From: CAYRVX01 sp964642165
Lineage (GTDB): Bacteria; Planctomycetota; Phycisphaerae; SM23-33
Direction: 5' to 3'
Assembly: GCA_964642165.1 (NCBI GenBank)
Contig: CAZXOC010000020.1
Span: 1 to 44,612, forward strand
Length of the DNA: 44,612 nt
Every line of letters starts with the position of its first letter. Position 1 is the first letter of the stretch. Position numbers and translations under genes: made by a program. The notes under the pieces were generated by a model. It had not been told where the DNA came from. It ran no database searches and saw only the letters and a program-made list of their open reading frames with translations. Positions 7,063-15,815 of the stretch are shown one piece after another.

Positions 7063-8223
7063 ATGCTTCGAGTCGGGCAGAGGGAAGTGGACGCCGTCGC
7101 CAAGGTGCTGCTGAGCGGCAAGGTGTTCCGCTACGGCAAGCTGGGCGGGCAGTGCAGGCGTTTCGAGCGGCGCTACGCGAAGTACCTGGGCGTGGCGCAC
7201 TGCTGGATGACGTCCAGCGGCACGACGGCGCTGACGGCGGCGCTGGGGGGGCTGGGCATCGGCCCCGGCGACGAGGTGCTCGTGCCGGCGTGCACGTACA
7301 TGGCCACGCCCATCGCCGTCCTGGGCGCCGGGGCGATCCCGGTCATCGTGGACATCGACGAGTCGATCACGATCGACCCCGACGCGGTGGCGGCGGCCGT
7401 CGGCCCGCGGACGCGCGCGGTCGTCCCCGTCCACATGTGGGGCCTGCCGTGCGACATGAAGCGGATCCTCCGCGTCGCCAGGAAGCACAAGCTGCTCGTC
7501 GTCGAGGATGCCTGCCAGGGCATCGGCGGGGGCTACGAGGGCCGGAAGCTCGGCAGCTTCGGCCACGCCGCGGCGTTCAGCTTCAACTACTACAAGCACA
7601 TGACCTGCGGCGAGGGCGGGGCCGTCGTGACCGACGACGCCAAGGTCGCCGAAATCGCCGGCTGCATGATCGACTGCTGCCGCTTCTACTGGGACGGGCG
7701 GAAGGACGGCTTCCGGCCGTTCACGTCCAACGGCGCGCGCGCCTCGGAGCTGGAGGGCGCGATGATGAACGTCCAGCTCGACCGGCTCGACGCGATGATC
7801 CGGGCGATGCGGCGGCAGAAGAAGCGCGTGCTTCGCGAGACGGCCGGCAGCGGCCTGACGCCCATCCGCGCCAACAGCCCGGACCACGAGTGCGGCTCGC
7901 ACGTGATGTACACGCTGCCGACGCCCGGGCGGGCCGACGCCTTCGCCGAGCGCACGGGCGGCACGGTGGCGGGCAAGACCGGGCGCCACGTCTACACGGA
8001 ATGGGACCCGCTGTTCGACCACCGGGGCGCCCACCACCCGGCGCTGGACCCGTACAAGCTGCCGGCCAACCGCCGCTGCCGCCGGACGTACACGAAGGGC
8101 CAGTGCCGACGGTCGGTGGAGATCCTCAACCGCACCGTGATGCTCCACATGCATCCGGATCTCAAGCGGGCCGACGTGACGGCCCTGATCCGCAGGATCA
8201 ACGCCGCGGCGGCAGCCTGTTGA
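7063..8223 (+). CDS. DegT/DnrJ/EryC1 family PLP-dependent sugar aminotransferase-like protein
   Basis: Members of this family transfer amino groups to or from keto sugars and cyclitols using pyridoxal phosphate. The 386-residue chain shows the expected order: FRYGKLGGQCRRFERRYAKY near the start, SSGTTALTAAL at 51-61 (phosphate site), VVEDACQGIGG with Asp149 (pairs with the PLP nitrogen), and FSFNYYKHMTCGEGG with the Schiff-base Lys178. ATG 7063 follows GGGAGG at 7051-7056, 20 bases after the deacetylase. In a sugar-use operon it may run in the deaminating direction, or make a modified sugar. The substrate is not evident. The C-terminal region is rich in Arg, Tyr and His and differs from better-known members. 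Confidence 0.88.
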   Translation: MLRVGQREVDAVAKVLLSGKVFRYGKLGGQCRRFERRYAKYLGVAHCWMTSSGTTALTAALGGLGIGPGDEVLVPACTYMATPIAVLGAGAIPVIVDIDESITIDPDAVAAAVGPRTRAVVPVHMWGLPCDMKRILRVARKHKLLVVEDACQGIGGGYEGRKLGSFGHAAAFSFNYYKHMTCGEGGAVVTDDAKVAEIAGCMIDCCRFYWDGRKDGFRPFTSNGARASELEGAMMNVQLDRLDAMIRAMRRQKKRVLRETAGSGLTPIRANSPDHECGSHVMYTLPTPGRADAFAERTGGTVAGKTGRHVYTEWDPLFDHRGAHHPALDPYKLPANRRCRRTYTKGQCRRSVEILNRTVMLHMHPDLKRADVTALIRRINAAAAAC

Positions 8224-8293
8224 CCCGGCCGCCGGTGGACGGTTCCCTGCGATCGGCGCGGCGACGCCCAACGCAAAGGACCCCGCAAGCCGC

Positions 8294-9583
8294 ATGAGCG
8301 ACGCTCGCCCACAGCCCGCCGCGTGCCTCGACCGCCCCCGGTCCATCTTCGGGTGGGCGATGTACGACTTCGCCAACACGATCTACTCGGCGATCGTCGT
8401 CACGGCGTACCTGCCGCGGTTCGTCAAGGCGCTGGTCGGGCGGGAGGTCTACACGGGGCTGGCACACACGCTGTCGATGGTGGTGGCGGGGCTGATCGTG
8501 CCCGTGGCCGGGGCGTGGGCGGACCGCACCGGGCGCGCCAAACGCTACCTGTGGTGGCTGACGATCGCGTGCTGCGTGCTGACGTGCGCGATCGGGCTGG
8601 TCGGCAACGACGCGCGCTACGACGCCGACGCCGGGCGGGCCGCCCCGACCTTCGTCGTCGTCGCCGTCCTGCTCCTCTACGCCCTGGCGAACCTGACGTA
8701 CGAGGGCTCGCTGGTGTTCTACAACACGCTGCTGCCGGAGGTGGCGTCGGCGGGCAAGCAGGGGCGCGTCTCGGGGCTCGGCGTGGGGCTGGGGTACCTC
8801 GGCGTGGTCATCGCGCTGCCCATCGCCTACGTCGTCGTGGAGGCCACCGGCGCGATGCGGTCGGCCTTCCTGGTCGCCGGGCCGCTGTTCTTCCTCAGCG
8901 CGATCCCGCTGTTCGCCCTCGTTCGCTCCCGCCGCCCCGTGCGGAAGGTCCCGTTCCGCGCCGCCGTCGTCGGCGAGCAGTTCCGCCGGCTCGGGCAAAC
9001 GCTCCGCGACATCGCTCGCCGGCGGGGCGTCCTGCTGTTCTTCGTGGGCAACTTCCTCGTCGTCGACGTCGTCAACACCATGATCATGTGGACCCGCCCC
9101 TACCTGGAGGAGGGTGCCGGCTTCACGCCGAAGGAGTCCATCTACGCGCTGATCGCCATGAGCGTCAGCGCGTTCGTGCTCGGGATGGCGATGGGCTGGC
9201 TGACCGACCGGTTCGGCGCGAAGCGGACGATCCTCGCGGCGGCCGCCTCCATCCTCCTCTGCATCGTCGTGGCCGGCACGGTCCGCAGCAAGGCCGTGCT
9301 GATGGGCGTCATCCTGCTGTTCGGCAGCGGCGGGCTGGCCGGCGTGTGGGTCGCCGGGCGCAAGTTCCTCCTGGAGGTCGCCCCGCCGGGGAAGGTGGGG
9401 GCGTTCTTCGGCCTCTACGGCGTGACGGTGAAGCTGTCGGTCCTCGGCTGCACGCTGTTCGCGGCCCTGGCCGACTGGGTCGGCTACCGCCCGGCGCTCG
9501 CGAGCCTCCTGGCGCCGCTGATCGCGGGGCTCATCTGCCTGTCGCTGTCCCGCCCCCGGCGCGCCGAGGCCGCGGAGAGCTGA
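8294..9583 (+). CDS. MFS transporter, UMF1/Atg22-like
   Basis: A 429-residue integral membrane protein with about 12 hydrophobic segments. GWAMYDFANTIYS at residues 20-32 is the signature of the UMF1/Atg22-like branch of the major facilitator superfamily. RSRRPVRK marks the central cytoplasmic loop, and DRFGAKR is a standard MFS loop motif in the second half. UMF1 proteins are poorly characterised, and several are presumed to carry sugars or amino acids. It lies 70 bases after the aminotransferase gene, with AAAGGA upstream of ATG 8294. Its place among intracellular sugar enzymes suggests it imports their substrate. Confidence 0.85.
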   Translation: MSDARPQPAACLDRPRSIFGWAMYDFANTIYSAIVVTAYLPRFVKALVGREVYTGLAHTLSMVVAGLIVPVAGAWADRTGRAKRYLWWLTIACCVLTCAIGLVGNDARYDADAGRAAPTFVVVAVLLLYALANLTYEGSLVFYNTLLPEVASAGKQGRVSGLGVGLGYLGVVIALPIAYVVVEATGAMRSAFLVAGPLFFLSAIPLFALVRSRRPVRKVPFRAAVVGEQFRRLGQTLRDIARRRGVLLFFVGNFLVVDVVNTMIMWTRPYLEEGAGFTPKESIYALIAMSVSAFVLGMAMGWLTDRFGAKRTILAAAASILLCIVVAGTVRSKAVLMGVILLFGSGGLAGVWVAGRKFLLEVAPPGKVGAFFGLYGVTVKLSVLGCTLFAALADWVGYRPALASLLAPLIAGLICLSLSRPRRAEAAES

Positions 9584-9678
9584 CGCGCGCCCGTGGTGGC
9601 GCGCGGGTCGCGGCGGTACGATGGCGGGCGCTGCTGCCTGCCATCCGCGGGCCAGCGCCCTGTCGCCGGGAGAAGACC

Positions 9679-10362
9679 ATGGACTACACGTACGAAGACA
9701 TCGCGAAGATGATCGACCATTCGCTGCTTCGCCCGACGCTGACGGCCGACGAGCTGGACGCCGGGTGCGAGCTCGCCCTGGCGTACGACGTGGCGAGCGT
9801 GTGCATCCTGCCGTACCGGCTGAAGCGCTGCGCGGAGATCCTGGCCGGCAGCACGGTCCGCGCGAGCACGACGATCGGCTTCCCGCACGGCGGGCACACC
9901 ACGGCCGTCAAGCTCGCCGAGGCCCGGCGCGCCCTCGACGACGGCGGGCAGGAGCTGGACATGGTGTGCAACCTCAGCGCCGTGCTCGGCGGCGAGTGGG
10001 ACTACGTCCGGGGGGACGTCGAGGCCGTCGTGGCGGCTGCCCACGACCGCGGGCAGAAGGTGAAGGTCATCTTCGAGAACTGCTACCTCGCCGACGAGCA
10101 CAAGGTCCGCCTGTGCGAGATCTGCGGCGAGGTCGGCGCCGACTGGGTGAAGACCTCGACCGGCTACGGCGAGGGCGGCGCGACGGTCGAGGACATCAAG
10201 CTCATGCGGGCCCACGCGCCCGGGCACGTGCAGGTCAAGGCCGCCGGCGGGGTGCGGACGCTCGACGCGCTGCTGGAGATGCGGGCCCTCGGCTGCACGC
10301 GCGTCGGCGCCAGCCGAACGAAGGACATGCTCGACGAGTGCAGGCGCCGGCTGGGCGCGTAG
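9679..10362 (+). CDS. deoC: Deoxyribose-phosphate aldolase-type class I aldolase
   Basis: DeoC reversibly cleaves 2-deoxyribose-5-phosphate to acetaldehyde and glyceraldehyde-3-phosphate through a lysine Schiff base. The 227-residue protein has IDHSLLRPT at 12-20, QELDMVCN with Asp94, WVKTSTGYGEGGAT with Lys158 (Schiff base) and VQVKAAGGVRT with Lys187, all in the usual places. GGGAGAAG precedes ATG 9679. It follows the MFS gene by 95 bases and is the last gene of the run. DeoC here may process a sugar phosphate from this pathway rather than from nucleosides, since no nucleoside phosphorylase or phosphopentomutase is nearby. Confidence 0.92.
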   Translation: MDYTYEDIAKMIDHSLLRPTLTADELDAGCELALAYDVASVCILPYRLKRCAEILAGSTVRASTTIGFPHGGHTTAVKLAEARRALDDGGQELDMVCNLSAVLGGEWDYVRGDVEAVVAAAHDRGQKVKVIFENCYLADEHKVRLCEICGEVGADWVKTSTGYGEGGATVEDIKLMRAHAPGHVQVKAAGGVRTLDALLEMRALGCTRVGASRTKDMLDECRRRLGA

Positions 10363-10370
10363 CTCCCCCG

Positions 10371-10384
10371 CGCCCCGCGGGGCG
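10371..10384. terminator. Palindrome between convergent genes, possible bidirectional terminator
   Basis: CGCCCCGCGGGGCG is a perfect 14-base palindrome in the 25-base space between the stops of deoC and the MATE gene. There is no U-run on either side, so termination is only suggested by position and stem strength. Confidence 0.35.
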
Positions 10385-10387
10385 GCG

Positions 10388-11770
10388 CTAGGCCGCCGGG
10401 GAGGGCATCGCCGCGGCGTGCAGGCGGCGGATCCACAGCAAGGCCAGGCCGCCCCCGATGAGGTTGGCCAGCGCCAGACCGGCCAGGATGCCCGCGAAGC
10501 CGAACCCCCATCCGCCCAGCGCCGCCAGGGGGATCTGGAGCCCGACCACGCGGGTGGCCCCCAGGGCGGCGGCGTGCAGCGGGCGGTTGATCCCGTTCAT
10601 CCCCGAGCCGGTCACGATGGCCACCGCCCCGCCGGCGTAGCCCAGCGGGACGATCCGCAGGAACAGCGAGATGCTGTCGATCACGAGCGGCTCGGCGCTG
10701 AACAGGCGCGCGATCGGGCGCGAGGCCGCGAAGAACCCGGCCAGGCACAGCACGCCCCACACCGTGCCGAAGCGCTCGGCGAACCGGTGCGCCCGCCGCA
10801 CGCGGTCGAACAGCCGGGCGCCCCAGTTCTGCCCGGCGAACGGCGTCATGACCGACGCCAGCGCGATGACCACCATCATGGCGAACATCTCGATGCGCAC
10901 GCCCGCGCCGAGCGCCCCGACGGCCGGGCGGCCGAACGACGAGACCATCCACGTGACCACGCCGAGGGAGACCGGCCCGAGCAGGATCGTCGCCGCGGCG
11001 GGGATGCCTACGTAGAGCACCTGCCGCCACGCCCGCCACAGCTCGCCCGCCCGGGGGCGCGAGAACGTGAGCATCCGCTTGCGGAAGTGCAGGATCGCCA
11101 GCGCCCCGATCAGCGCGGTGGCGCGGCCGATGACGGTCGCGACGGCCGCCCCGACGATCCCCAGGCGCGGCAGGCCCCACAGCCCGAAGATCAGCAGCGG
11201 GTCCAGCACGAGGTTGAGCCCGTTGGCGACGAGCATGATCGCGCTGGGAGAGACCGTGTCGCCCGTCGCGCGGATCGCGAAGTTGCCGACCATCGGCACG
11301 ACGACGAACGCCATGCCGACGTACCAGACGGTCATGTACTGCTCGATCAGCTCCAGCACGTGACCGCGCGCCCCCATCGCGCCGAACAGCGGGTGGATCG
11401 TCGCCAGCCCGGCGCCGAGGAGCACCGCGACCAGCAGCAGGCCGAGCATCAGCGCGTAGGTGGTCAGCCGGCGGACGCGGTGGTGGTCGCCCCGGCCGAT
11501 CGCCCGCGAGATGGCCGACGACGTGCCGATCCCCAGCCCCACCGCCAGGGAGCCGACGAACATCACCACGGGGAAGATGAAGCCCATCGCGGCCAGCGCG
11601 TCCGTGCCGAGCTGCGCGACGAAGTACGTGTCGGCCAGGTTGAACGTCGCCACGGAGAGGTGCCCGACCAGCATCGGCCCGGCCAGGACGACCAGCGTGC
11701 GCCAGACCGGGCCGCTGATCAGCTTCGCCTGGTGTTCCGCGGGCAGCGTTGTCTGGCCGGATTCGTCCAT
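10388..11770 (-). CDS. MATE family multidrug/metabolite exporter
   Basis: A 460-residue protein with about 12 hydrophobic segments, the usual MATE length. Early residues contain LAGPMLVGHLSVATFNLADT, the typical MATE first helix, and each half carries related helix pairs such as GVGIRI-like GAGVRIEMFAMMVVIA in the second half. MATE proteins export cationic drugs or metabolites with Na+ or H+ exchange. ATG 11770 follows GTGAGGGA closely. On the minus strand TAAGAT lies about 46 bases upstream (11821-11816) and could be a -10, but no clear -35 is seen. The gene stands alone between the deoC operon and the divergent nucleotidyltransferase operon. The substrate cannot be predicted. Confidence 0.9.
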   Translation of the reverse strand: MDESGQTTLPAEHQAKLISGPVWRTLVVLAGPMLVGHLSVATFNLADTYFVAQLGTDALAAMGFIFPVVMFVGSLAVGLGIGTSSAISRAIGRGDHHRVRRLTTYALMLGLLLVAVLLGAGLATIHPLFGAMGARGHVLELIEQYMTVWYVGMAFVVVPMVGNFAIRATGDTVSPSAIMLVANGLNLVLDPLLIFGLWGLPRLGIVGAAVATVIGRATALIGALAILHFRKRMLTFSRPRAGELWRAWRQVLYVGIPAAATILLGPVSLGVVTWMVSSFGRPAVGALGAGVRIEMFAMMVVIALASVMTPFAGQNWGARLFDRVRRAHRFAERFGTVWGVLCLAGFFAASRPIARLFSAEPLVIDSISLFLRIVPLGYAGGAVAIVTGSGMNGINRPLHAAALGATRVVGLQIPLAALGGWGFGFAGILAGLALANLIGGGLALLWIRRLHAAAMPSPAA

Positions 11771-11900
11771 TCCCTCACCGATGCCCCCACGCGCTGGCGT
11801 CGGGGCCTGGCGGCCATCTTACCCGCGGGCACGCCGCTTGCGTAGCTTCCGCCCGGCAGCGCGCCGGCGGCACGCGGGGCGCCCGGGCGGGCTTGTGGGT

Positions 11901-11929
11901 TTCTCGCGGCGCGCGGCGTCCGGTATCAT
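11901..11929 (+). promoter_or_regulatory. Tentative promoter of the nucleotidyltransferase operon
   Basis: TATCAT at 11924-11929 (5 of 6 to TATAAT) is preceded at 17 bases by TTCTCG (3 of 6). The -10 is good and the -35 weak. A perfect 12-base palindrome, GGCGCCGGCGCC at 11968-11979, lies in the leader just before the ribosome binding site. Confidence 0.35.
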
Positions 11930-11998
11930 GGGCCCGCCCCGGCCGGCCGAACGAACGCCCCCAACCGGGCGCCGGCGCCGGGCGAGAGGCAACCGGGC

Positions 11999-12808
11999 AT
12001 GCTGGACAAGGCGGTCATCCTGGCCCGCGGGTTGGGCACGCGGATGCAGCAGGCCGACGCGTCGGCGGAGCTGACGCCCGAGCAGGCGGCGGCGGCCGAG
12101 GCCGGCGTCAAGGCGATGATCCCCATCGGCCGGCCGTTCCTCGACTACGTCCTGACGGCCCTGGCCGACGCCGGCTATCGGCGGGCCTGCCTGGTGGTCG
12201 CCCCGGAGCACGACGAGGTCCGCGAGTACTACGCGGGCGTCAGCAGCAGGCGGATCGCCGTCGAGTTCGCCGTGCAGGTCGAGCCGAATGGCACGTCCGA
12301 CGCCGTGGCCGCCGCCGAGGACTTCGCCGCGGGCGAGCCGTTCCTCGCGATCAACTCGGACAACTACTACGCCGTCGCGGCGCTGCGGGCGATGCGTCGC
12401 GACGTGACGGGCAGCGCCCTGGCGGCGTTCACGCGCTCCGGGCTGCTGCGGGGCAACATCCCTCCGGAGCGGATCGCGACGTACGCGATCGTGCAGGCCG
12501 ACGAGGCCGGGCGGCTCGTCCGCATCGTCGAGAAGCCCACCGACGCGGACATGGCGGCCGCCGGCGAGCCCGTCCGCGTGTCCATGAACTGCTGGCGCTT
12601 CGAGCCGTCGATCTTCGACGGCTGCCGCGCCATCGGGCCCTCGGCGCGCGGCGAGTGGGAGCTGCCCGACGCCGTCCGGTACGCCATGGAGCACCTGGGC
12701 GTGACGTTCCAGACCGTCACGATCGACGAGCCCGTGCTGGACCTGTCGCACCGGTCGGACATCGCCGCGGTCAAGCGGGAGCTGGCGAACGTGGAGGTGA
12801 ACCTGTGA
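11999..12808 (+). CDS. Sugar nucleotidyltransferase
   Basis: This 269-residue protein has the fold of enzymes that join a sugar 1-phosphate to an NTP. The glycine-rich loop is ILARGLGTRM at residues 7-16 instead of the common AGGxGTR. KAMIPIGRPFLDYVLTAL follows at about 38-55, PNGTSDAV at 96-103, and INSDNYY with Asp121 is the metal-binding position. The C-terminal part (FDGCRAIGPSARGEWELPD) resembles the sugar-binding region. ATG 11999 follows GAGAGG. Its TGA overlaps the GTG of the kinase gene, so the two are translationally coupled. Together they would phosphorylate a free sugar at C1 and activate it to a nucleotide sugar, as in fucose or heptose salvage pairs. The sugar is unknown. Confidence 0.8.
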   Translation: MLDKAVILARGLGTRMQQADASAELTPEQAAAAEAGVKAMIPIGRPFLDYVLTALADAGYRRACLVVAPEHDEVREYYAGVSSRRIAVEFAVQVEPNGTSDAVAAAEDFAAGEPFLAINSDNYYAVAALRAMRRDVTGSALAAFTRSGLLRGNIPPERIATYAIVQADEAGRLVRIVEKPTDADMAAAGEPVRVSMNCWRFEPSIFDGCRAIGPSARGEWELPDAVRYAMEHLGVTFQTVTIDEPVLDLSHRSDIAAVKRELANVEVNL

Positions 12809-14250
12809 GCGATGCGCTGCGGCTGAGGGACGTCGCGGACTTCCGAGCGACCGTCGAGCGGCTGGTCGCCGCCGGCCAGCGCGAGCCCGTGGCCGCGGAG
12901 AAGGCCCGGCGCTTCGGTGCCGGCGCCGAGGCGCTGGCGACGGCCGGCGTGGCCGAGGAGGCGCCCGTCCACGCCTTCTTCGTGCCCGGCCGCCTGGAGG
13001 TGCTCGGCAAGCACACGGACTACGCCGGCGGGCGGAGCATCATCGCGGCTGTCGAGCGCGGCATCTGCCTGGTCGCCGCCCCGGGGGACGCCGCGGCGAT
13101 CCACGCCGTCGCGCTCGATCTGGACGACGCGTGCACGTTCGACCTCGCGCCCGACCTGGCGCCGACGATCGGCCACTGGTCGAACTACCCGATGACCGTC
13201 GCGCGGCGCCTGGCGAGGAACTTCCCCGGCGAGCTGCGCGGGGGGGCGATCGCCTATTCCAGCGACCTGCCCGTCGCGGCCGGGATGAGCAGCTCCAGCA
13301 CCGTCATGGTGGCGAGCTTCCTGGCCCTGTCGGCGATCAACCGGCTCGCCGAGCGCGAGGAGTTCCGCCGGGAGGTCCGCGACGCCGAGTCGCTCGCGGA
13401 GTACCTGGGCACGATCGAGAACGGCCAGAGCTTCGGCGGCCTGGCCGGCGACAAGGGCGTGGGCACGTTCGGGGGCAGCGAGGACCACGTGGCGATGCTG
13501 TGCAGCCGCCCCGGCGAGCTGGCCCAGTACGCCTACTGCCCCGTGCGCCGGGAGCGCCGGATCGCGCTGCCCGCGGAGTACGTCTTCGCCGTCGCCGCCA
13601 GCGGCGTGGTGGCCGCCAAGACCGGCGAGGCGATGGCGAAGTACAACCGCGCCTCGGGCCTGGCGCGGGCCGTCACGGCGGCGTGGAACCGGGCGACCGG
13701 GCGCCGCGATCCGCACCTCGCGGCAGCCCTGGCGAGCGACGAGCTCGAGGCGGCGGCCGAGCGGATGCGCGGCGTCCTGGCCGCGTCCGGCGGAGCGGAG
13801 GGCTTCCCGGCGGAAGAGCTCCTTCCGCGCTTCGAGCACTTCCTCACCGAGAACGAGCGCGTGGTTCCGGCGGCGGGCGACGCCCTGGCGGCCGGCGAGG
13901 TGGACGAGTTCGCCCGGCTGGCCGACCGGTCGCAGAGGATCGCGGAGGACCTCCTGGGTAACCAGGTGGCGGAGACGGCCTTCCTGGCCCGCAGCGCCCG
14001 GGAGTTGGGCGCGCCGGCGGCGTCGAGCTTCGGGGCGGGTTTCGGCGGCAGCGTCTGGGCCCTCGTGCCGCGCGACGAGGCCGAGGCGTTCCTTCCGCGG
14101 TGGTCCCGGGCCTACCGGGAGGAACACCCCGAGCCCGCCCGGCAGGCGGCGTTCTTCCTGACGCGCCCGGGCACGCCGGCCTGCGCGTTGAGCGGGCAGG
14201 GCGTCTCGCCCGGGCCGGCGGACCCCCCGCCTGGAGAGGCCGATGAGTGA
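12805..14250 (+). CDS. GHMP-family sugar kinase (galactokinase-like)
   Basis: This 481-residue GHMP kinase phosphorylates a sugar, most likely at C1. The GTG start at 12805 overlaps the previous stop by four bases and is preceded by GGAGGTGA. Motifs are PGRLEVLGKHTDYAGG at residues 61-76 (galactokinase-like substrate loop), VAAGMSSSST at 157-166 (ATP loop), GTFGGSEDH at 220-228 where galactokinases have the catalytic GGxxDQ region (Asp227), and SFGAGFGGSVWAL near 409-421. It is longer than typical galactokinase (about 380-400), partly from an N-terminal helical extension and a Pro/Gly-rich tail. Lys68 and Glu64 alter the usual GRxNxIGEH motif, so galactose should not be assumed. The partners are the nucleotidyltransferase before and the hydrolase after. 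Confidence 0.82.
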   Translation: MSDALRLRDVADFRATVERLVAAGQREPVAAEKARRFGAGAEALATAGVAEEAPVHAFFVPGRLEVLGKHTDYAGGRSIIAAVERGICLVAAPGDAAAIHAVALDLDDACTFDLAPDLAPTIGHWSNYPMTVARRLARNFPGELRGGAIAYSSDLPVAAGMSSSSTVMVASFLALSAINRLAEREEFRREVRDAESLAEYLGTIENGQSFGGLAGDKGVGTFGGSEDHVAMLCSRPGELAQYAYCPVRRERRIALPAEYVFAVAASGVVAAKTGEAMAKYNRASGLARAVTAAWNRATGRRDPHLAAALASDELEAAAERMRGVLAASGGAEGFPAEELLPRFEHFLTENERVVPAAGDALAAGEVDEFARLADRSQRIAEDLLGNQVAETAFLARSARELGAPAASSFGAGFGGSVWALVPRDEAEAFLPRWSRAYREEHPEPARQAAFFLTRPGTPACALSGQGVSPGPADPPPGEADE

Positions 14251-15781
14251 GACCCGTGTGCGGCAGTTCCACGTGCACGACTTCGCACTCGCCGGCGGGA
14301 CGGAGCACGCTAACCCGTTCCTCGTGACCGTCTCGGCGACGTTCACGCACGCCTCCGGCGAGTCGATCGAGGACATCCCGGGCTTCTTCGACGGCGACGG
14401 CACGTGGATCGTGCGCTTCTGCCCGACGCGGCCCGGGGCGTGGCGCGGGCGGACGAGCAGCGACGACCCGCGGCTGGACGGCGTCGAGCTGCCCGAGCTG
14501 ACGTGCGTCCCGAACGAGAACCCGAACGTTCACGGGCGCCTTCGCGTCGACGCCGCTCGCCCGCAGCGCTTCCGCTGGGAGGACGGCGCGGCCTTCCTGC
14601 CGCTGGGCTTCGAGTGCGACTGGCTCTTCAGCCTGCACCAGTCGATGCCCGACCACTGCCGGGAGAAGCTCGACCTGCTCGTCGAGCGCGGGTTCAACTA
14701 CGTCGTGACGAACGTCTACGCCCACACGGGGTTCTCCGACCCGCGGCACGAGTGGGTTTTTGGCCCGCCGCGGCTGTACGTCTTCGGCGGCACGAACGAC
14801 GAGCCCGACCACTCGCGGCTGAACGTGGCGTTCTTCCGCGACTTCGACGCCCTGATAGGCGAGCTGCACCGCCGCGGCATCGTCGCGCACCTGATGATCC
14901 AGGTGCAGAACAAGCACGTGAGCTGGCCCGAGCGCCGCTCGCCGGCCGACGAGCTGTACTGGCGGTACGTCGTGGCGCGCTACCAGGCGTTCGCCAACGT
15001 CGTCTGGGACGTCGGCAAGGAGAGCTACTACTTCCTCCGCGAGCTCGGCAGCCACGACTACACGCTGGAGCGGATCGAGCGCATCCGCGCCGCCGACGCC
15101 TACGGGCACCTGGTGACCGTGCACGACTCGCTGGGCGGCTCGCCGGCGGCGACGAGCCCGGCCGACGACGCGTGCGACTTCGTCTCCGACCAGGTCCACC
15201 TGCACGACGTGGCGAAGTACAACCGCGAGGCCGTGCGGCGATTCCGGTCGCTCGGCAAGCCCTACCTGAACATCGAGTACGGCTACGAGGAGGGCGCCGA
15301 GGACATCAAGACCTACCGGGGCGGGACGACCGCCCCCTGGGAGGACGTGCTGCTGTGGACGTGGGCGATCTACCTCGGCGGCGGGCACGCGTGCTACTAC
15401 TACAGCCACACGTCGTGGGACCTGGTGAAGTTCGACCCCGAGCCGGCGGGCTGGCGGCGCATCCAGGACCTGGCCGAGTTCCTCCGCGCGCTGGACGTGA
15501 CCGCGATGGCGCCGGACAACGAGCTGGTCGAGCGGGGCTGCTGCCTGGCCGAGCCGGGGCGCCGGTACCTGGCGTTCCTGCCGGAAGGGGGCGAGCTGAA
15601 CATCGACCTGGCCGCCGCGGGCGATGCCGACGGCGGCGCGGCGATCCGCTGCGAGTGGATGGACGTCTTCACCGGCCACCGCGCCGAAGCGCCCGTGGAG
15701 TGGAAGGGCTTCGCGACGCGCATCGGCAACCCGCTGGCCAACCCGCGCCACCCCTGCGCCGTGGCGATCCGCGTGGGGTGA
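14243..15781 (+). CDS. DUF5060/DUF4038-like glycoside hydrolase (GH-A barrel, apiosidase-related)
   Basis: A 512-residue protein with an N-terminal beta-rich part resembling DUF5060 (residues about 1-95, ending TWIVRFCPTRPGAWRGRT) and a TIM barrel resembling DUF4038/GH140 (about 100-440). The barrel has LPLGFECDWLFSLHQ, VVWDVGKE with Glu260 as possible acid/base, and LNIEYGYEEG with Glu345 as possible nucleophile. A beta-rich C-terminal domain ends in FTGHRAEAPVEWKG. There is no signal peptide, so it should act in the cytoplasm, which is unusual for this group. ATG 14243 overlaps the kinase stop by eight bases and follows GGAGAGG. It probably releases the sugar that the kinase and nucleotidyltransferase then activate. 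Confidence 0.72.
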   Translation: MSETRVRQFHVHDFALAGGTEHANPFLVTVSATFTHASGESIEDIPGFFDGDGTWIVRFCPTRPGAWRGRTSSDDPRLDGVELPELTCVPNENPNVHGRLRVDAARPQRFRWEDGAAFLPLGFECDWLFSLHQSMPDHCREKLDLLVERGFNYVVTNVYAHTGFSDPRHEWVFGPPRLYVFGGTNDEPDHSRLNVAFFRDFDALIGELHRRGIVAHLMIQVQNKHVSWPERRSPADELYWRYVVARYQAFANVVWDVGKESYYFLRELGSHDYTLERIERIRAADAYGHLVTVHDSLGGSPAATSPADDACDFVSDQVHLHDVAKYNREAVRRFRSLGKPYLNIEYGYEEGAEDIKTYRGGTTAPWEDVLLWTWAIYLGGGHACYYYSHTSWDLVKFDPEPAGWRRIQDLAEFLRALDVTAMAPDNELVERGCCLAEPGRRYLAFLPEGGELNIDLAAAGDADGGAAIRCEWMDVFTGHRAEAPVEWKGFATRIGNPLANPRHPCAVAIRVG

Positions 15782-15792
15782 GGCCCGCCAAC

Positions 15793-15811
15793 CGGGGAGC
15801 CGGACGCCCCG
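15793..15811. terminator. Hairpin between convergent genes
   Basis: CGGGG at 15793-15797 pairs with CCCCG at 15807-15811 around a 9-base loop, in the 34-base space between the hydrolase and aminopeptidase stops. No U-run is present. Confidence 0.3.
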
Positions 15812-15815
15812 TGCC

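Noticed and set aside
12011..14250. A longer start for the kinase within the nucleotidyltransferase gene
   Set aside because: The frame is open upstream, but the GTG at 12805 has GGAGGTGA and a four-base overlap with the previous stop. Upstream translation is Arg/Gly/Ala-rich shadow.
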